Shown in pieces: positions 15,938 through 24,354 of a DNA stretch of 64,000 nucleotides. Under the pieces are notes generated by a model. It saw only the letters and a list, made by a program, of their open reading frames with translations. It searched no databases and had not been told where the DNA came from. The stretch comes from GCA-958296115 sp965222445 (GTDB lineage: Bacteria; Chloroflexota; Dehalococcoidia; Lucifugimonadales; CAJWER01), in NCBI GenBank assembly GCA_965222445.1, contig CBDCTY010000002.1, positions 2,418,001 through 2,482,000 on the forward strand, read 5' to 3'. Both the position numbers and the translations under genes were made by a program. Position 1 is the stretch's first letter, and the number at the start of each line of letters is the position of its first letter.

Positions 15938-16309
15938 ATGGTTTCCGTACCTGGATTTCTCCTTCGCCGCTTGTACGTCAAGGGCAGCCTCAAGAACTCA
16001 CTGGTGGGCTTCGAGTTCCAGCTCATGAACACCCTGGGGTCCGGCTATTCGACGAAGGTGTGGCCCCTGAAGCTGGACGGCGAGGAGATACCCGCGGAGC
16101 GGAGCTACTTCATCGTTGACGACAAGGAGACGCCCTTCAGCGACGTATCTCCGGACACCACCTTTTCCCTTGAGATGAACAAGGCGATCACGGTCTGGAC
16201 CGACGGCGTGTCCCTCGATCCGGGGGTACACAAGGTCGAGATGGCCTTCGATGTCCCTGGGCTTGGCAGCATGAGGTTCGACTTCTCCGACGAAGTTGCG
16301 GATGGGTGA
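15938..16309 (+). CDS. C-glycoside-deglycosidase beta-subunit-like protein (DUF6379-type)
   Basis: A 123-residue all-beta protein. The pattern GSLKNSLVGFEFQLMNTLGS followed by LKLDGEEIPAERSYFIVDD, a central FSLEMNKAITVW and a C-terminal LDPGVHKVEMAFDVPGLGSM resembles the small beta subunit of C-glycoside deglycosidases, enzymes that break carbon-carbon bonds between sugar and aglycone after oxidation of the sugar. In known systems it works with a TIM-barrel alpha subunit; no such gene is nearby. It overlaps the next gene by 8 bases and belongs to the sugar operon. The assignment rests on a remembered family pattern, so moderate confidence. Confidence 0.6.
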   Translation: MVSVPGFLLRRLYVKGSLKNSLVGFEFQLMNTLGSGYSTKVWPLKLDGEEIPAERSYFIVDDKETPFSDVSPDTTFSLEMNKAITVWTDGVSLDPGVHKVEMAFDVPGLGSMRFDFSDEVADG

Positions 16310-17258
16310 AGGGCCCCGGCGTATTGCGGTGACGGGCGCCGCCGGATACGTCGGGTCGTTGCTGCTTCGACGCCTGGCGGAGCGCGAGTCCGTCGACACC
16401 ATCCTCGCGGTAGACGTGAGGGAGCTCAGCGAAGCTTTCCCAGGCACGGTTTCGTTCGTGCGGCGGGACGTGTCGCAGCCCTTTCCGGGGCTGTTCGCCG
16501 AGCACTCGATCGACACGGTCGTCCATCTGGCATACGAGCTTCGGCAGGGCAGAGACCGCGAGGCGAACCGTCGCGTAAACGTGGATGGAACGCGCCACAC
16601 GCTCGACGCCTGCCGGCGGGGGGGCGTCCGACGCGTGGTATACCTGAGCAGCACCAGTGTGTACGGCCCACGTCCCGACAATCCGGAAGCAATGAGCGAG
16701 GAGATGCCGGCCCGGCCCATTGCCGGTTTCCAGTACAGCGAGGACAAGCTGCAGTCCGAGAAGCTCATTAGCAGGTTCGCCTCGGAGTCGGCCGGCGTAA
16801 CTGCGTGCGTACTGAGGTGCTGCCCGGTCATGGGAGCCAACGCCGACAACTTCATCGCCAGTGCATTCGACAAGCCTTTCCTGGTTGCCGTGTCGGACGC
16901 GAATCCGCCCATGCAGCTCATCCACGAGGATGACCTGGCGCGCTGCCTGGAAATGGCGGTGCTGGGAGACGCGGACGGCCTGTACAATGTGGCTGGGGTC
17001 GGGTCGATAAGCTGGGGCGAGATGGCAGCCGCTCGCGGCCGGCGGGTCTTTTCGGCGCCAGCATGGCTGCTCTATCCGGCTACGCAGCTAACGTGGGTCC
17101 TGAGGCTGCAGTCGGACTCTCCCGCGCTCGGCCTCGACTTCGTTCGCTATCGCTGGCTCGCGGACACGGGGAAGATCGAGCGCGAAATGGGCTTCAGGCC
17201 GCGGTTCTCGTCCAGGGATGCCTGGGATGCACATGTTCATGATGGAGGGAAGCGATGA
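16302..17258 (+). CDS. NAD-dependent epimerase/dehydratase (extended SDR)
   Basis: 318 residues from ATG 16302. RRIAVTGAAGYVGSLLLRRL is the Gly-rich NAD-binding motif, VDVR gives the acidic residue of the second strand, and VVYLSSTSVYGPRP followed by YSEDKLQSEKL supplies the Ser and the YxxxK catalytic pair (YSEDK). The family epimerises or dehydrates nucleotide sugars, or oxidises aldoses at C1. The overlap with the beta-subunit-like gene and a 4-base overlap with the nucleoside hydrolase put it in the same transcript. A TTG 6 bases upstream is a possible alternative start. Confidence 0.88.
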   Translation: MGEGPRRIAVTGAAGYVGSLLLRRLAERESVDTILAVDVRELSEAFPGTVSFVRRDVSQPFPGLFAEHSIDTVVHLAYELRQGRDREANRRVNVDGTRHTLDACRRGGVRRVVYLSSTSVYGPRPDNPEAMSEEMPARPIAGFQYSEDKLQSEKLISRFASESAGVTACVLRCCPVMGANADNFIASAFDKPFLVAVSDANPPMQLIHEDDLARCLEMAVLGDADGLYNVAGVGSISWGEMAAARGRRVFSAPAWLLYPATQLTWVLRLQSDSPALGLDFVRYRWLADTGKIEREMGFRPRFSSRDAWDAHVHDGGKR

Positions 17259-18151
17259 GGCCCGTGCTGATCGACTGCGACCCCGGCTCCGACGACGCCC
17301 TCGCCATCTTCGCGGCTCTGAACTCGCCCGACCTGGATGTCGTGGGTCTTACCACCGTGGGAGGGAACGCCACCATAGACGACACGACGAGGAACGCGCT
17401 GGCTCTCCTGGAAATAGCCGGGCGTGCCGAAGTTCCGGTCTGGAGGGGCGCCGGTCGACCGCTGGCGGGAGAGTTCCGCTTCGGGTACGACTACCACGGC
17501 GAGGCCGGCATGGGCATACGCCTGGAAGCTCCCACGACACGTGAGCAGCCGGAGCCGGCCGTCGACGCCATTATCCGCGCCGTGCTGGTGCGGCCCCGCG
17601 AGCTGACGCTGATTGCGCTGGGGCCCCTGACCAACGTGGCGCTGGCCCTTCGCCGAGAGCCGAGGCTGGCCGAGGAGACCGCCGAGGTCATCGTGATGGG
17701 CGGCGCAGTCGAAGTGCCTGGCAACGTCACGGACCACGCCGAGTTCAACATCTACAACGACCCCGCCGCAGCCGAGGTCGTCTTCGACAGCGGTGCGCCG
17801 GTGGCCCTCGTCGGCCTAGACGTGACCATGGAGGTGGCCCTTTCGCGGGTAGACAAGCCATGGGTCGAAGGGGATTCTGCTACCGCCACGCAGGCCAGGC
17901 AGATACTTGGGGCGTGGTTCGAGCTTCACCCCGACAGGGACCCGTACGGCCTCCACGACCCACTCGCGGTTGCCGCTGCAATCGACCCGACGCTGCTATC
18001 GTGTCGGCAGGGCACGATCGGCGTGGAGGTTCGCGCCGGCGAACGGCTAGGCAAGACCGCGGCGTCCTACGGGCCCGGCCCCGTCCGCGTCGCCCTCGGG
18101 GTCGACGCCGGCAAGGCTGTGTCGATGATCACGGGTCTGATCCGCGCTTAG
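17255..18151 (+). CDS. inosine/uridine-preferring nucleoside hydrolase family protein
   Basis: 298 residues. MRPVLIDCDPGSDDALAIFA is the calcium-binding DxDxxxDD motif at the N-terminus; LTLIALGPLTNVALALRREP and VIVMGGAVEVPGNVTDHAEF follow as in IU-nucleoside hydrolases; the last conserved Asp is in YGLHDPLAVAAAIDP. The enzyme would cleave an N-glycosidic bond releasing a base and ribose. The ATG overlaps the epimerase stop (ATGA). As the last gene of the operon it suggests that nucleoside-like or glycosidic substrates feed the pathway. Confidence 0.92.
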   Translation: MRPVLIDCDPGSDDALAIFAALNSPDLDVVGLTTVGGNATIDDTTRNALALLEIAGRAEVPVWRGAGRPLAGEFRFGYDYHGEAGMGIRLEAPTTREQPEPAVDAIIRAVLVRPRELTLIALGPLTNVALALRREPRLAEETAEVIVMGGAVEVPGNVTDHAEFNIYNDPAAAEVVFDSGAPVALVGLDVTMEVALSRVDKPWVEGDSATATQARQILGAWFELHPDRDPYGLHDPLAVAAAIDPTLLSCRQGTIGVEVRAGERLGKTAASYGPGPVRVALGVDAGKAVSMITGLIRA

Positions 18152-18196
18152 CGGCCACAGACTCAATCCGGGGCTACCTTGGCGGGGGAATCGGCC

Positions 18197-19003
18197 CTAT
18201 CCAATCCACAGAATCAGATTGAACACCCACACTGCGATTGTGACCGCCAGCACTATTGCGAGCATTCTCCACATCAGCGCAAACGGCTCTATGTACGCGC
18301 GGTCAGGCGGAATGGCGTCGGGCTGTGTGCGACCAGGGAAGTCCAGCGAATCAACGTAGCTCGACTTGATACTTGACCTGACAGCCAACCACGCCGCTAC
18401 GAGAAATCCGGCAAGTACCCACAATGGAATGGCGGAATCCAGCTTGTCGTATTCCTGGAGCTCGCGCAATCCCACAAATACGAAGCAGACCGAACCAGCC
18501 AGCCAAAGCGCCTGTAGAAGAGCATAGGTCCGGCGCATCACGGGGCTTCGCTCTTCAGTATAGGCGACCTGGCGGCGCATCAGCCTGCGAATAGCTACGA
18601 ACTCGACGGCCAGGAGGAATACCGCCGCGAGCGCTAGGAGCACGCCATCCGCTGCGCGCCCTTCGACGATGATTTGCTGTACGCTCCCAGCGAACAGGGA
18701 GAGTACGCCGATGAGCCAGCAAGCGAAGAAGATGCCGTACCAGATGCGGACCAGGATGTTCGGGACACGAAGGCCCAACATTCGGATCACCAGGTACAAC
18801 CAAGGTGCGAAGAACAGCATGGAATACCAGGCGCCTGTTGTCCAGTATGACCCCCCCGGGCGTTGGTGCCGCTTGGCCCGTGCAATCAGGCTGCAAACAA
18901 TCCCCGCGATGGGCGCAAATAGTGTGCCAAAGAGCGTGAGCCATATCGCACCCAAGATGACGTTGGCTACATGGTTCGCCATGGGTTCTGCGAATTCCAG
19001 CAT
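18197..19003 (-). CDS. multi-spanning membrane protein of unknown function
   Basis: 268 residues with about seven hydrophobic stretches, for example VILGAIWLTLFGTLFAPIAG (N-terminal), YSMLFFAPWLYLVIRML, YGIFFACWLIGVLSLFAG, DGVLLALAAVFLLAVEFVAI, IPLWVLAGFLVAAWLAV and LAIVLAVTIAVWVFNLILWI at the C-terminus. No catalytic motif or known family is recognised. The coding sequence is less GC-rich than its neighbours. It stands alone, convergent with the sugar operon and divergent from the suf operon. Confidence 0.7.
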   Translation of the reverse strand: MLEFAEPMANHVANVILGAIWLTLFGTLFAPIAGIVCSLIARAKRHQRPGGSYWTTGAWYSMLFFAPWLYLVIRMLGLRVPNILVRIWYGIFFACWLIGVLSLFAGSVQQIIVEGRAADGVLLALAAVFLLAVEFVAIRRLMRRQVAYTEERSPVMRRTYALLQALWLAGSVCFVFVGLRELQEYDKLDSAIPLWVLAGFLVAAWLAVRSSIKSSYVDSLDFPGRTQPDAIPPDRAYIEPFALMWRMLAIVLAVTIAVWVFNLILWIG

Positions 19004-19091
19004 GTGGACATTATTACATGACTGCCTTTCGCCGTCGCCGATCTACCCTGGCGCGGCGATCTGGTGAACCACGTGTCCGATACAAGAAATG

Positions 19092-19121
19092 TTGACGCCG
19101 GGGCTCGGACGTGCATAGAAT
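19092..19121 (+). promoter_or_regulatory. sigma-70-type promoter of the suf operon
   Basis: TTGACG (19092-19097), an 18-base spacer and TAGAAT (19116-19121) lie 40 bases before the sufB GTG. The predicted leader is about 30 bases. The Rrf2 regulator encoded in the operon is an obvious candidate to act here, but no operator was identified. Confidence 0.55.
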
Positions 19122-19160
19122 AGTTCTTGACCACTTCTATCAACAATACATGGAGGCTCA

Positions 19161-20618
19161 GTGACTACGCCGAAGGTCGTATCCAGGACGTCAAAGGACC
19201 TCGACTCCGAATACAAGTGGGGATTCACGACGGACATCGAGTCCGACATCGCCCCAAAGGGGCTGAACGAGGACGTGGTCCGCATGATCTCGGCCAAGAA
19301 GGGCGAGCCTCAGTTCCTGCTGGACTGGCGCCTCAGGGCCTACGAGCACTGGAAGACCCTCGACAACGAGGAGCCCAGGTGGGCCATGGTGGACTTCCCG
19401 CCAATCGACTACCAGGACCTCCACTACTACGCGTCGCCCTTCGTGGACGAGAAGCCGGAGAGTCTCGACGACGTGGACCCCGAGCTGATAGAGGCGTTCG
19501 ACAAACTGGGCATCCCCATCGGAGAGCAGAAGCGCATGACCGGCGTGGCTGTGGACGCCATTTTCGACAGCAGCTCGGTGGCGACGACCTACCAGGATAC
19601 CCTCGCCAAGTCTGGCGTAATCTTCTGTTCGGTCAGCGAGGCCGTGAGGGAGCACCCCGAACTGGTGGAGAAGTACCTGGGCTCGGTAGTGCCGTACACC
19701 GACAACTTCTACGCGACCCTGAACTCCGCAGTATTCAGCGACGGATCTTTCGTGTACGTGCCGCCGGGCGTGCGGTGCCCCCTGGAGCTGATGACGTACT
19801 TCCGTATCAACGCCGAAGAGAGCGGGCAGTTCGAGCGGACGCTGATCATCGCGGACGAGGGCTCGTACGTGAGCTACCTCGAAGGCTGTACAGCGCCCAT
19901 GCGCCGGACCCACCAGCTTCACGCCGCCGTGGTGGAGTTGGTGGCGATGGAGGACGCAGAGATCAAGTATTCGACGCTGCAGAACTGGTACCCGGGCGAC
20001 AAGGAGGGCAATGGCGGCGTCTACAACTTCGTGACGAAGCGCGGCAAGGCGGCGGGCAGGAACTCGAAGATCTCCTGGACTCAGGTGGAGACCGGCTCCG
20101 CGATCACGTGGAAGTATCCCAGCGTGATCCTGCAGGGCGACGATTCGACGGGCGAATTCTACTCCGTTGCCCTGGTCAACAACCACCAGCAGGCCGACAC
20201 GGGCACGAAGATGATCCACGTCGGCAAGAACTCGAAGAGCACCATCGTCGCAAAGGGCATATCCGCAGGGAAGGGCCAGAGCACCTACCGCGGGCTGGTC
20301 CAGATCATGCCGCCGGCCGCCAACGCTACGAACTTCACCCAGTGCGACTCGCTGCTTGTCGGCGACGAGTGCGGTGCTCACACCGTGCCGTACATCGACG
20401 TGAGGAATGCCACGGCGCGGATGGAGCACGAGGCTTCGACCTCCCGCGTGAGCGACGACAAGCTCTTCTACTGCATGCAGCGGGGCATCTCCGAGGAAGA
20501 GGCCCACTACATGATCATCAACGGCTTCTGCCGCGGAATCTTCCAGGAGCTGCCGTTCGAGTTCGCCATGGAAGCCCAGCAGCTGCTGCGCGTCAGCCTG
20601 GAAGGGGCAGTGGGGTGA
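19161..20618 (+). CDS. sufB: Fe-S cluster assembly protein SufB
   Basis: 485 residues from GTG 19161, preceded by GGAGG at 19152. SufB is the core of the SufBCD scaffold that builds iron-sulfur clusters in the cytosol. Diagnostic blocks are IIADEGSYVSYLEGCTAP, YPGDKEGNGGVYNFVTKRGK, then KMIHVGKNSKSTIVAKGISA and RNATARMEHEASTSRVSDDK near the C-terminus, ending in the expected GFCRGIFQELPFEFA. Length is normal. It heads the suf operon but, unusually, is separated from sufC by two small unrelated genes. Confidence 0.96.
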   Translation: MTTPKVVSRTSKDLDSEYKWGFTTDIESDIAPKGLNEDVVRMISAKKGEPQFLLDWRLRAYEHWKTLDNEEPRWAMVDFPPIDYQDLHYYASPFVDEKPESLDDVDPELIEAFDKLGIPIGEQKRMTGVAVDAIFDSSSVATTYQDTLAKSGVIFCSVSEAVREHPELVEKYLGSVVPYTDNFYATLNSAVFSDGSFVYVPPGVRCPLELMTYFRINAEESGQFERTLIIADEGSYVSYLEGCTAPMRRTHQLHAAVVELVAMEDAEIKYSTLQNWYPGDKEGNGGVYNFVTKRGKAAGRNSKISWTQVETGSAITWKYPSVILQGDDSTGEFYSVALVNNHQQADTGTKMIHVGKNSKSTIVAKGISAGKGQSTYRGLVQIMPPAANATNFTQCDSLLVGDECGAHTVPYIDVRNATARMEHEASTSRVSDDKLFYCMQRGISEEEAHYMIINGFCRGIFQELPFEFAMEAQQLLRVSLEGAVG

Positions 20619-20640
20619 CCTTCTCCATGCAGAGGTAAGA

Positions 20641-21051
20641 ATGACACAAGCCGAGATAGCGAACCATACGGAAACGAGCGAGCGGTTCCTTCGACATGCC
20701 GAGGAGCAGTTCGAGAGGGGAGACCTGCCCCAGGCGTCGGAAAAGGCGTGGGGAGCCGTGGCCCATCACATCAAGTCAATTGCCAAGCAGCGTGGATGGA
20801 GGAACAGGTCGCACACGGACCTGTCGGATATTGTCGTAGACCTGGCACAAGAGACAGACGATCCAGCAGCTATCAGGAGGCTGTATGGGTCAATGAACGG
20901 GCTGCATGCGAACTTCTATGAAGACTGGTATACGGACCAAATGGTCGCCCAGGGCATTGACGACGCTCGCGAATTGATCTTCCGATTAGAGAACCGGACG
21001 AGGGAGCCCGTGGAGCCTCGGTCTTCCCAGACGCGAAGGCGAAGACGCTAG
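20641..21051 (+). CDS. HEPN/PaREP1-like domain protein
   Basis: 136 residues, largely helical. HAEEQFERGDLPQASEKAWG followed by AVAHHIKSIAKQRGW fits the first helices of HEPN or PaREP1-type proteins, and SHTDLSDIVVDLAQE and MNGLHANFYEDWYTD fit the later helices. The canonical HEPN RNase motif (RX4-6H) is not obvious, so RNase activity cannot be claimed. It starts 22 bases after sufB, the C-terminus is Arg-rich, and it is followed 19 bases later by a DUF1643 gene. The pair interrupts an otherwise standard sufBCD order. Confidence 0.6.
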   Translation: MTQAEIANHTETSERFLRHAEEQFERGDLPQASEKAWGAVAHHIKSIAKQRGWRNRSHTDLSDIVVDLAQETDDPAAIRRLYGSMNGLHANFYEDWYTDQMVAQGIDDARELIFRLENRTREPVEPRSSQTRRRRR

Positions 21052-21070
21052 GACGGCGGTAAGTGAAGGT

Positions 21071-21568
21071 ATGCATCGTGTCAGTATGTCGCCCGACAGA
21101 CGGTATCGGTACTCGCTCGAGTCGAAGCTGGGCAGTGGGGACGGCGTCTGCATGTTCCTGATGCTGAATCCAAGCACTGCTGACGAGGTCAAGTCCGACC
21201 CTACAATTACACGGTGCAAGGGTTTCGCCCGGAGATGGGGGTACGGCGCCCTTTGGGCCTGTAACCTGTTCGGCCTGCGCTCCCCAGACCCCGACGCACT
21301 CAGGGAGAGTCCTGATCCGACTGGTCCTCTGAACGACGGCCACATCCTGAAGCATGCCCGCAAGGCTGACAGGATAGTCTGCGCGTGGGGGAATCATGGG
21401 CTACACCTCGACAGGGGAGAGCGCGTCCTGCGGATGCTCAAGGGCGATGGCCTGTCGAGCAGGATGTACCATCTTGGCTTGACCAAAAGGCACCAGCCCA
21501 GACACCCGCTGTACCTGAAGGCAAGTACGCGGCCTGTCCGCTTCCAAACGGCGAGGCCGTGTTCGTAG
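21071..21568 (+). CDS. DUF1643 domain-containing protein
   Basis: 165 residues. RYRYSLESKLGSGDGVCMFL, then MLNPSTADEVKSDPTITRCK, GFARRWGYGALWACNLFGLR and PLNDGHILKHARKADRIVCA form the complete DUF1643 signature. The biochemical role of this family is unknown; members are often carried by phages and islands. It sits inside the suf operon between the HEPN-like gene and sufC, 40 bases before sufC. The frame is intact. The C-terminal residues after HQPRHPLYLK look variable. Confidence 0.85.
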   Translation: MHRVSMSPDRRYRYSLESKLGSGDGVCMFLMLNPSTADEVKSDPTITRCKGFARRWGYGALWACNLFGLRSPDPDALRESPDPTGPLNDGHILKHARKADRIVCAWGNHGLHLDRGERVLRMLKGDGLSSRMYHLGLTKRHQPRHPLYLKASTRPVRFQTARPCS

Positions 21569-21608
21569 ACAATCCATGAATACAATCCCCGACGAGGAAG
21601 TCTAGACT

Positions 21609-22376
21609 ATGCTCCTGGAAATCCGAGACCTGCATGTGTCTGTTGGCGAAGCCGATATTCTCAAGGGCGTGAACCTTACCGTCGACGCTGGCGAGGTGCA
21701 TGCGATCATGGGCCCCAACGGCAGCGGCAAGAGCACGCTGGCGAACGTCATAGTCGGCAGGCCCGGCTACTACGTAACCGGTGGAGACATTCTGTACGAC
21801 GGGGAGAGTGTGCTGAAGATGACTCCCGACGGCCGCGCGCTCGCGGGCATCTTCCTGGCGTTCCAGTACCCGGTCGAGCTGCCGGGAGTGCGCAACCGCC
21901 AGTTCCTGAAGTCCGCCCTGGACGCCCGACGCGAGCACAAGGGGGACGAGGCCCTTAGCGCGCGGGAGTTCGACAAGATGTACCGAGGGGCCGTTAGCTC
22001 CGTAGATATTGGAGCGGAATTGATGAAGCGCGGGGTGAACGAGGGGTTCTCCGGCGGCGAGAAGAAGCGAAGTGAGATGCTTCAGCTCACCCTGCTGGAC
22101 CCCAGATTGGCGCTGCTCGACGAGACCGACTCCGGCTTGGACATCGACGCACTGAAGCTGGTAGCGGGCGTCGTCAACCAGCGCCGGCGACCCGACAACG
22201 CGACGGTTCTCGTCACCCACTACCAGCGGATACTGGGCCACATCACGCCGGACTACGTTCACGTCCTCCTGGACGGCAGGATAGCGCAGTCTGGAGGGCG
22301 CGAGCTTGCCCTGAAATTGGAGGCGAAGGGCTACGAGTGGGTCAGGAAGTCCGCCGGCGAGAAGGCGGCCGTCTGA
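21609..22376 (+). CDS. sufC: Fe-S cluster assembly ATPase SufC
   Basis: 255 residues, the normal SufC length. Walker A is HAIMGPNGSGKSTLANVIVG, the Q-loop region AGIFLAFQYPVELPGV is typical of SufC, the ABC signature is EGFSGGEKKRSEMLQ, and Walker B is LALLDETDSGLDIDALK. The protein is the cytosolic ATPase of SufBCD. It lies immediately before sufD with a 3-base gap. Confidence 0.97.
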   Translation: MLLEIRDLHVSVGEADILKGVNLTVDAGEVHAIMGPNGSGKSTLANVIVGRPGYYVTGGDILYDGESVLKMTPDGRALAGIFLAFQYPVELPGVRNRQFLKSALDARREHKGDEALSAREFDKMYRGAVSSVDIGAELMKRGVNEGFSGGEKKRSEMLQLTLLDPRLALLDETDSGLDIDALKLVAGVVNQRRRPDNATVLVTHYQRILGHITPDYVHVLLDGRIAQSGGRELALKLEAKGYEWVRKSAGEKAAV

Positions 22377-22379
22377 GCC

Positions 22380-23681
22380 ATGGCATCTGGCACTGGCAGC
22401 TACGAACGGTACCTGGCCGATTTCGAGACCGCCGCGAGCCGCGACGGAGGCCCCGCATGGCTGGGAGGCTTGAGACAGCAGGCCATCGAATCGTTTGGCC
22501 GAGTTGGCTTTCCCACGCAGACCCGGGGCAACGAGAGGTGGCGCTACACCAACGTTGGCCCACTTGCCCGCTCCACATTCTCGTACTCGCAGGATGTCGA
22601 CTCAGAGATCATATCGCTCGAACAGGTCAAGGCTCTCGCTCCCTGGGACGACGACTGGACGACCCTGGTGTTCGTGGACGGCGTCTTCGCGCCGGCGCTC
22701 TCTCGCGGCGAAGGAAAGACCGCGCGCAGCATAGCCCGCGCGGTAACCTCCGACGGCGCGATCATCGGCGAGCACCTGGGACGCTACGCCTCGATCCAGG
22801 ACGGGTTCATCGCCGTCAACACGGCATTCACGTACGACGGCGCGGTGGTGGAGGCGCCCGACGATACGGAGATGGACAGGCCTGTCCATCTCGTGTTCGT
22901 TTCGAGCGGGGCATCCCCGGACAGGGTGTCCTATCCGCGAATCCTTGTGCTCGTAGGACGGAACAGCCGGCTAACCCTGGTCGACAGCTACGTCGGCCCG
23001 CCCGGCGGGCGCTACTTCACCAACGCCGTGGTGGAGATCGCGGCGTCTGAGGGAGCGGCGATCGAACACTACCGCTACATCGGCGAGAGTCCCAAGTCCT
23101 TCCATATCGGGGCGACGCGGGCAAGGCTGGATGCCGGCGCTTCATACGAGTCCACGAGCGTTGCCACGGGCGCCCGCATTGCCCGCAACGACCTGCATGT
23201 GCTCATGGACGCTCCCGGCGCCTCGTGCGTGCTCAGGGGGCTCTACTCCACGTCCGGGACACAACACATCGACAACCATATCGACATCGATCACGCGAAG
23301 CCAAGCTGCACGAGCGACCAGCACTTCAAGGGAATCCTCGACGGCAGGTCGCGGGCGGTGTTCAGCGGCCGCGTGCTGGTCAGGAAAGATGCACAGAAGA
23401 CGGTGGCACACCAGTCGGACAAGAACCTGATCCTGTCTGAGGGTGCGAGGATCAACACCAAGCCCAGTCTCGAGATATACGCCGACGACATCCAGGCGAC
23501 GCATGGAGCGACGGCAGGCGCGGTCGCCGATGACGCGCTGTTCTACATGAGGAGCCGGGGGATAGACGAGGAGACGGCCCGTAGGCTCTTGGTGTCGGGC
23601 TTCGCGGCGGAGATTCTGGACACAATCCCGCTCGATGCCCTGCGGGACCACGCGGCCCTCGTCTTCTCGGAAAGCGTCTGA
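22380..23681 (+). CDS. sufD: Fe-S cluster assembly protein SufD
   Basis: 433 residues. The SufB/D-type beta-helix is evident: YIGESPKSFHIGATRARLDA, then HIDNHIDIDHAKPSCTSDQH, FKGILDGRSRAVFSGRVLVR and DAQKTVAHQSDKNLILSEGA, with the conserved His in ATHGATAGAVADDALFYMRS near residue 380. SufD pairs with SufB and SufC for iron delivery and scaffold stability. It is followed by a 163-bp repeat element and then sufU. Confidence 0.96.
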   Translation: MASGTGSYERYLADFETAASRDGGPAWLGGLRQQAIESFGRVGFPTQTRGNERWRYTNVGPLARSTFSYSQDVDSEIISLEQVKALAPWDDDWTTLVFVDGVFAPALSRGEGKTARSIARAVTSDGAIIGEHLGRYASIQDGFIAVNTAFTYDGAVVEAPDDTEMDRPVHLVFVSSGASPDRVSYPRILVLVGRNSRLTLVDSYVGPPGGRYFTNAVVEIAASEGAAIEHYRYIGESPKSFHIGATRARLDAGASYESTSVATGARIARNDLHVLMDAPGASCVLRGLYSTSGTQHIDNHIDIDHAKPSCTSDQHFKGILDGRSRAVFSGRVLVRKDAQKTVAHQSDKNLILSEGARINTKPSLEIYADDIQATHGATAGAVADDALFYMRSRGIDEETARRLLVSGFAAEILDTIPLDALRDHAALVFSESV

Positions 23682-23694
23682 GAAGACGGCGAGA

Positions 23695-23857
23695 CTAGTA
23701 GTCGAAAATATTTGTAATGAGGGTTAGCCGGAGTTTAGGTCATGGAGCATCCAGTCTATCCGTGACTGAATTGGCGTCCTGCGCCGACAGGGCGGGTTTC
23801 AAACCCGCCCCTACCCAGACGTCGGCACCCTTCAATACTAAGATGTTGGACCACTAG
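23695..23857 (+). repeat. 163-bp dispersed element, copy 1
   Basis: Begins CTAGTAGTCGAAAAT and ends GTTGGACCACTAG; the ends form an imperfect inverted repeat over about 25 bases. An internal hairpin, GGCGGGTTTCAAACCCGCC, is near 23791-23809. A second copy at 28158-28320 in the same orientation has the same length with about four mismatches. The size and terminal repeats suggest a MITE. It lies between sufD and sufU, so it is probably co-transcribed. Confidence 0.85.
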
Positions 23858-23877
23858 GATAGGGGACGGAAAGGACA

Positions 23878-24333
23878 ATGTTGGATCTGGACGAGCTTTA
23901 CCAAGAGCTGATAATGGACCATAACCGGAGGCCGCGGAACTTCCGGCGCATCGAAGAACCGGACAGCGAGGCGAACGGCTACAACCCGTTCTGCGGGGAT
24001 ACCGTAACGCTGTACCTGAAGATGGACGGCGCGGAGGTTGCCGAGGTCGGCTTTCAGGGATCGGGATGCGCGATTTCCAAGGCGTCCGCCTCGATGATGA
24101 CGGAGGCGGTGATGGGCAAGAGCGGCGAGGACGCCCGGCGGGTCTTCGACGCTTTCCACGACATGCTGACCCGTCCTCCGGACAGCGAGGAAGAGCCATC
24201 GGAAGAGCTCGGCGATCTGGCGGTACTGTCGGGTGTATCGGAGTTCCCGACCAGGGTGAAATGCGCCACGCTCGCGTGGCATACGTTTAAGGCGGCGCTC
24301 GAAGGCCGCGGCGAGACCGTCAAGACCGAGTAG
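23878..24333 (+). CDS. sufU: SufU-type Fe-S scaffold/sulfur-transfer protein
   Basis: 151 residues. Conserved metal and sulfur residues are present: Cys in NPFCGDTVTLYLKMDG, Cys in FQGSGCAISKASASMMTEAV and Cys in VKCATLAWHT, with the Asp after the first Cys. In SUF systems of Gram-positive bacteria and Chloroflexota, SufU accepts sulfur from SufS. The length with an insertion before the third Cys fits SufU rather than IscU. A second SufU-like gene lies downstream of sufS in the same operon. Confidence 0.92.
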   Translation: MLDLDELYQELIMDHNRRPRNFRRIEEPDSEANGYNPFCGDTVTLYLKMDGAEVAEVGFQGSGCAISKASASMMTEAVMGKSGEDARRVFDAFHDMLTRPPDSEEEPSEELGDLAVLSGVSEFPTRVKCATLAWHTFKAALEGRGETVKTE

Positions 24334-24354
24334 GCGGGTTCGGGAGGACGACCA

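Noticed and set aside
19191..20507. 438-codon open frame antisense to sufB
   Set aside because: High-GC shadow of sufB; rich in His, Arg and Val with no recognisable motif and no ribosome-binding site.
19127..20638. 503-codon open frame overlapping sufB on the same strand
   Set aside because: It is the +2 frame of sufB; it is Arg/Gly/Ala-rich with no domain, whereas the sufB frame shows complete family motifs.
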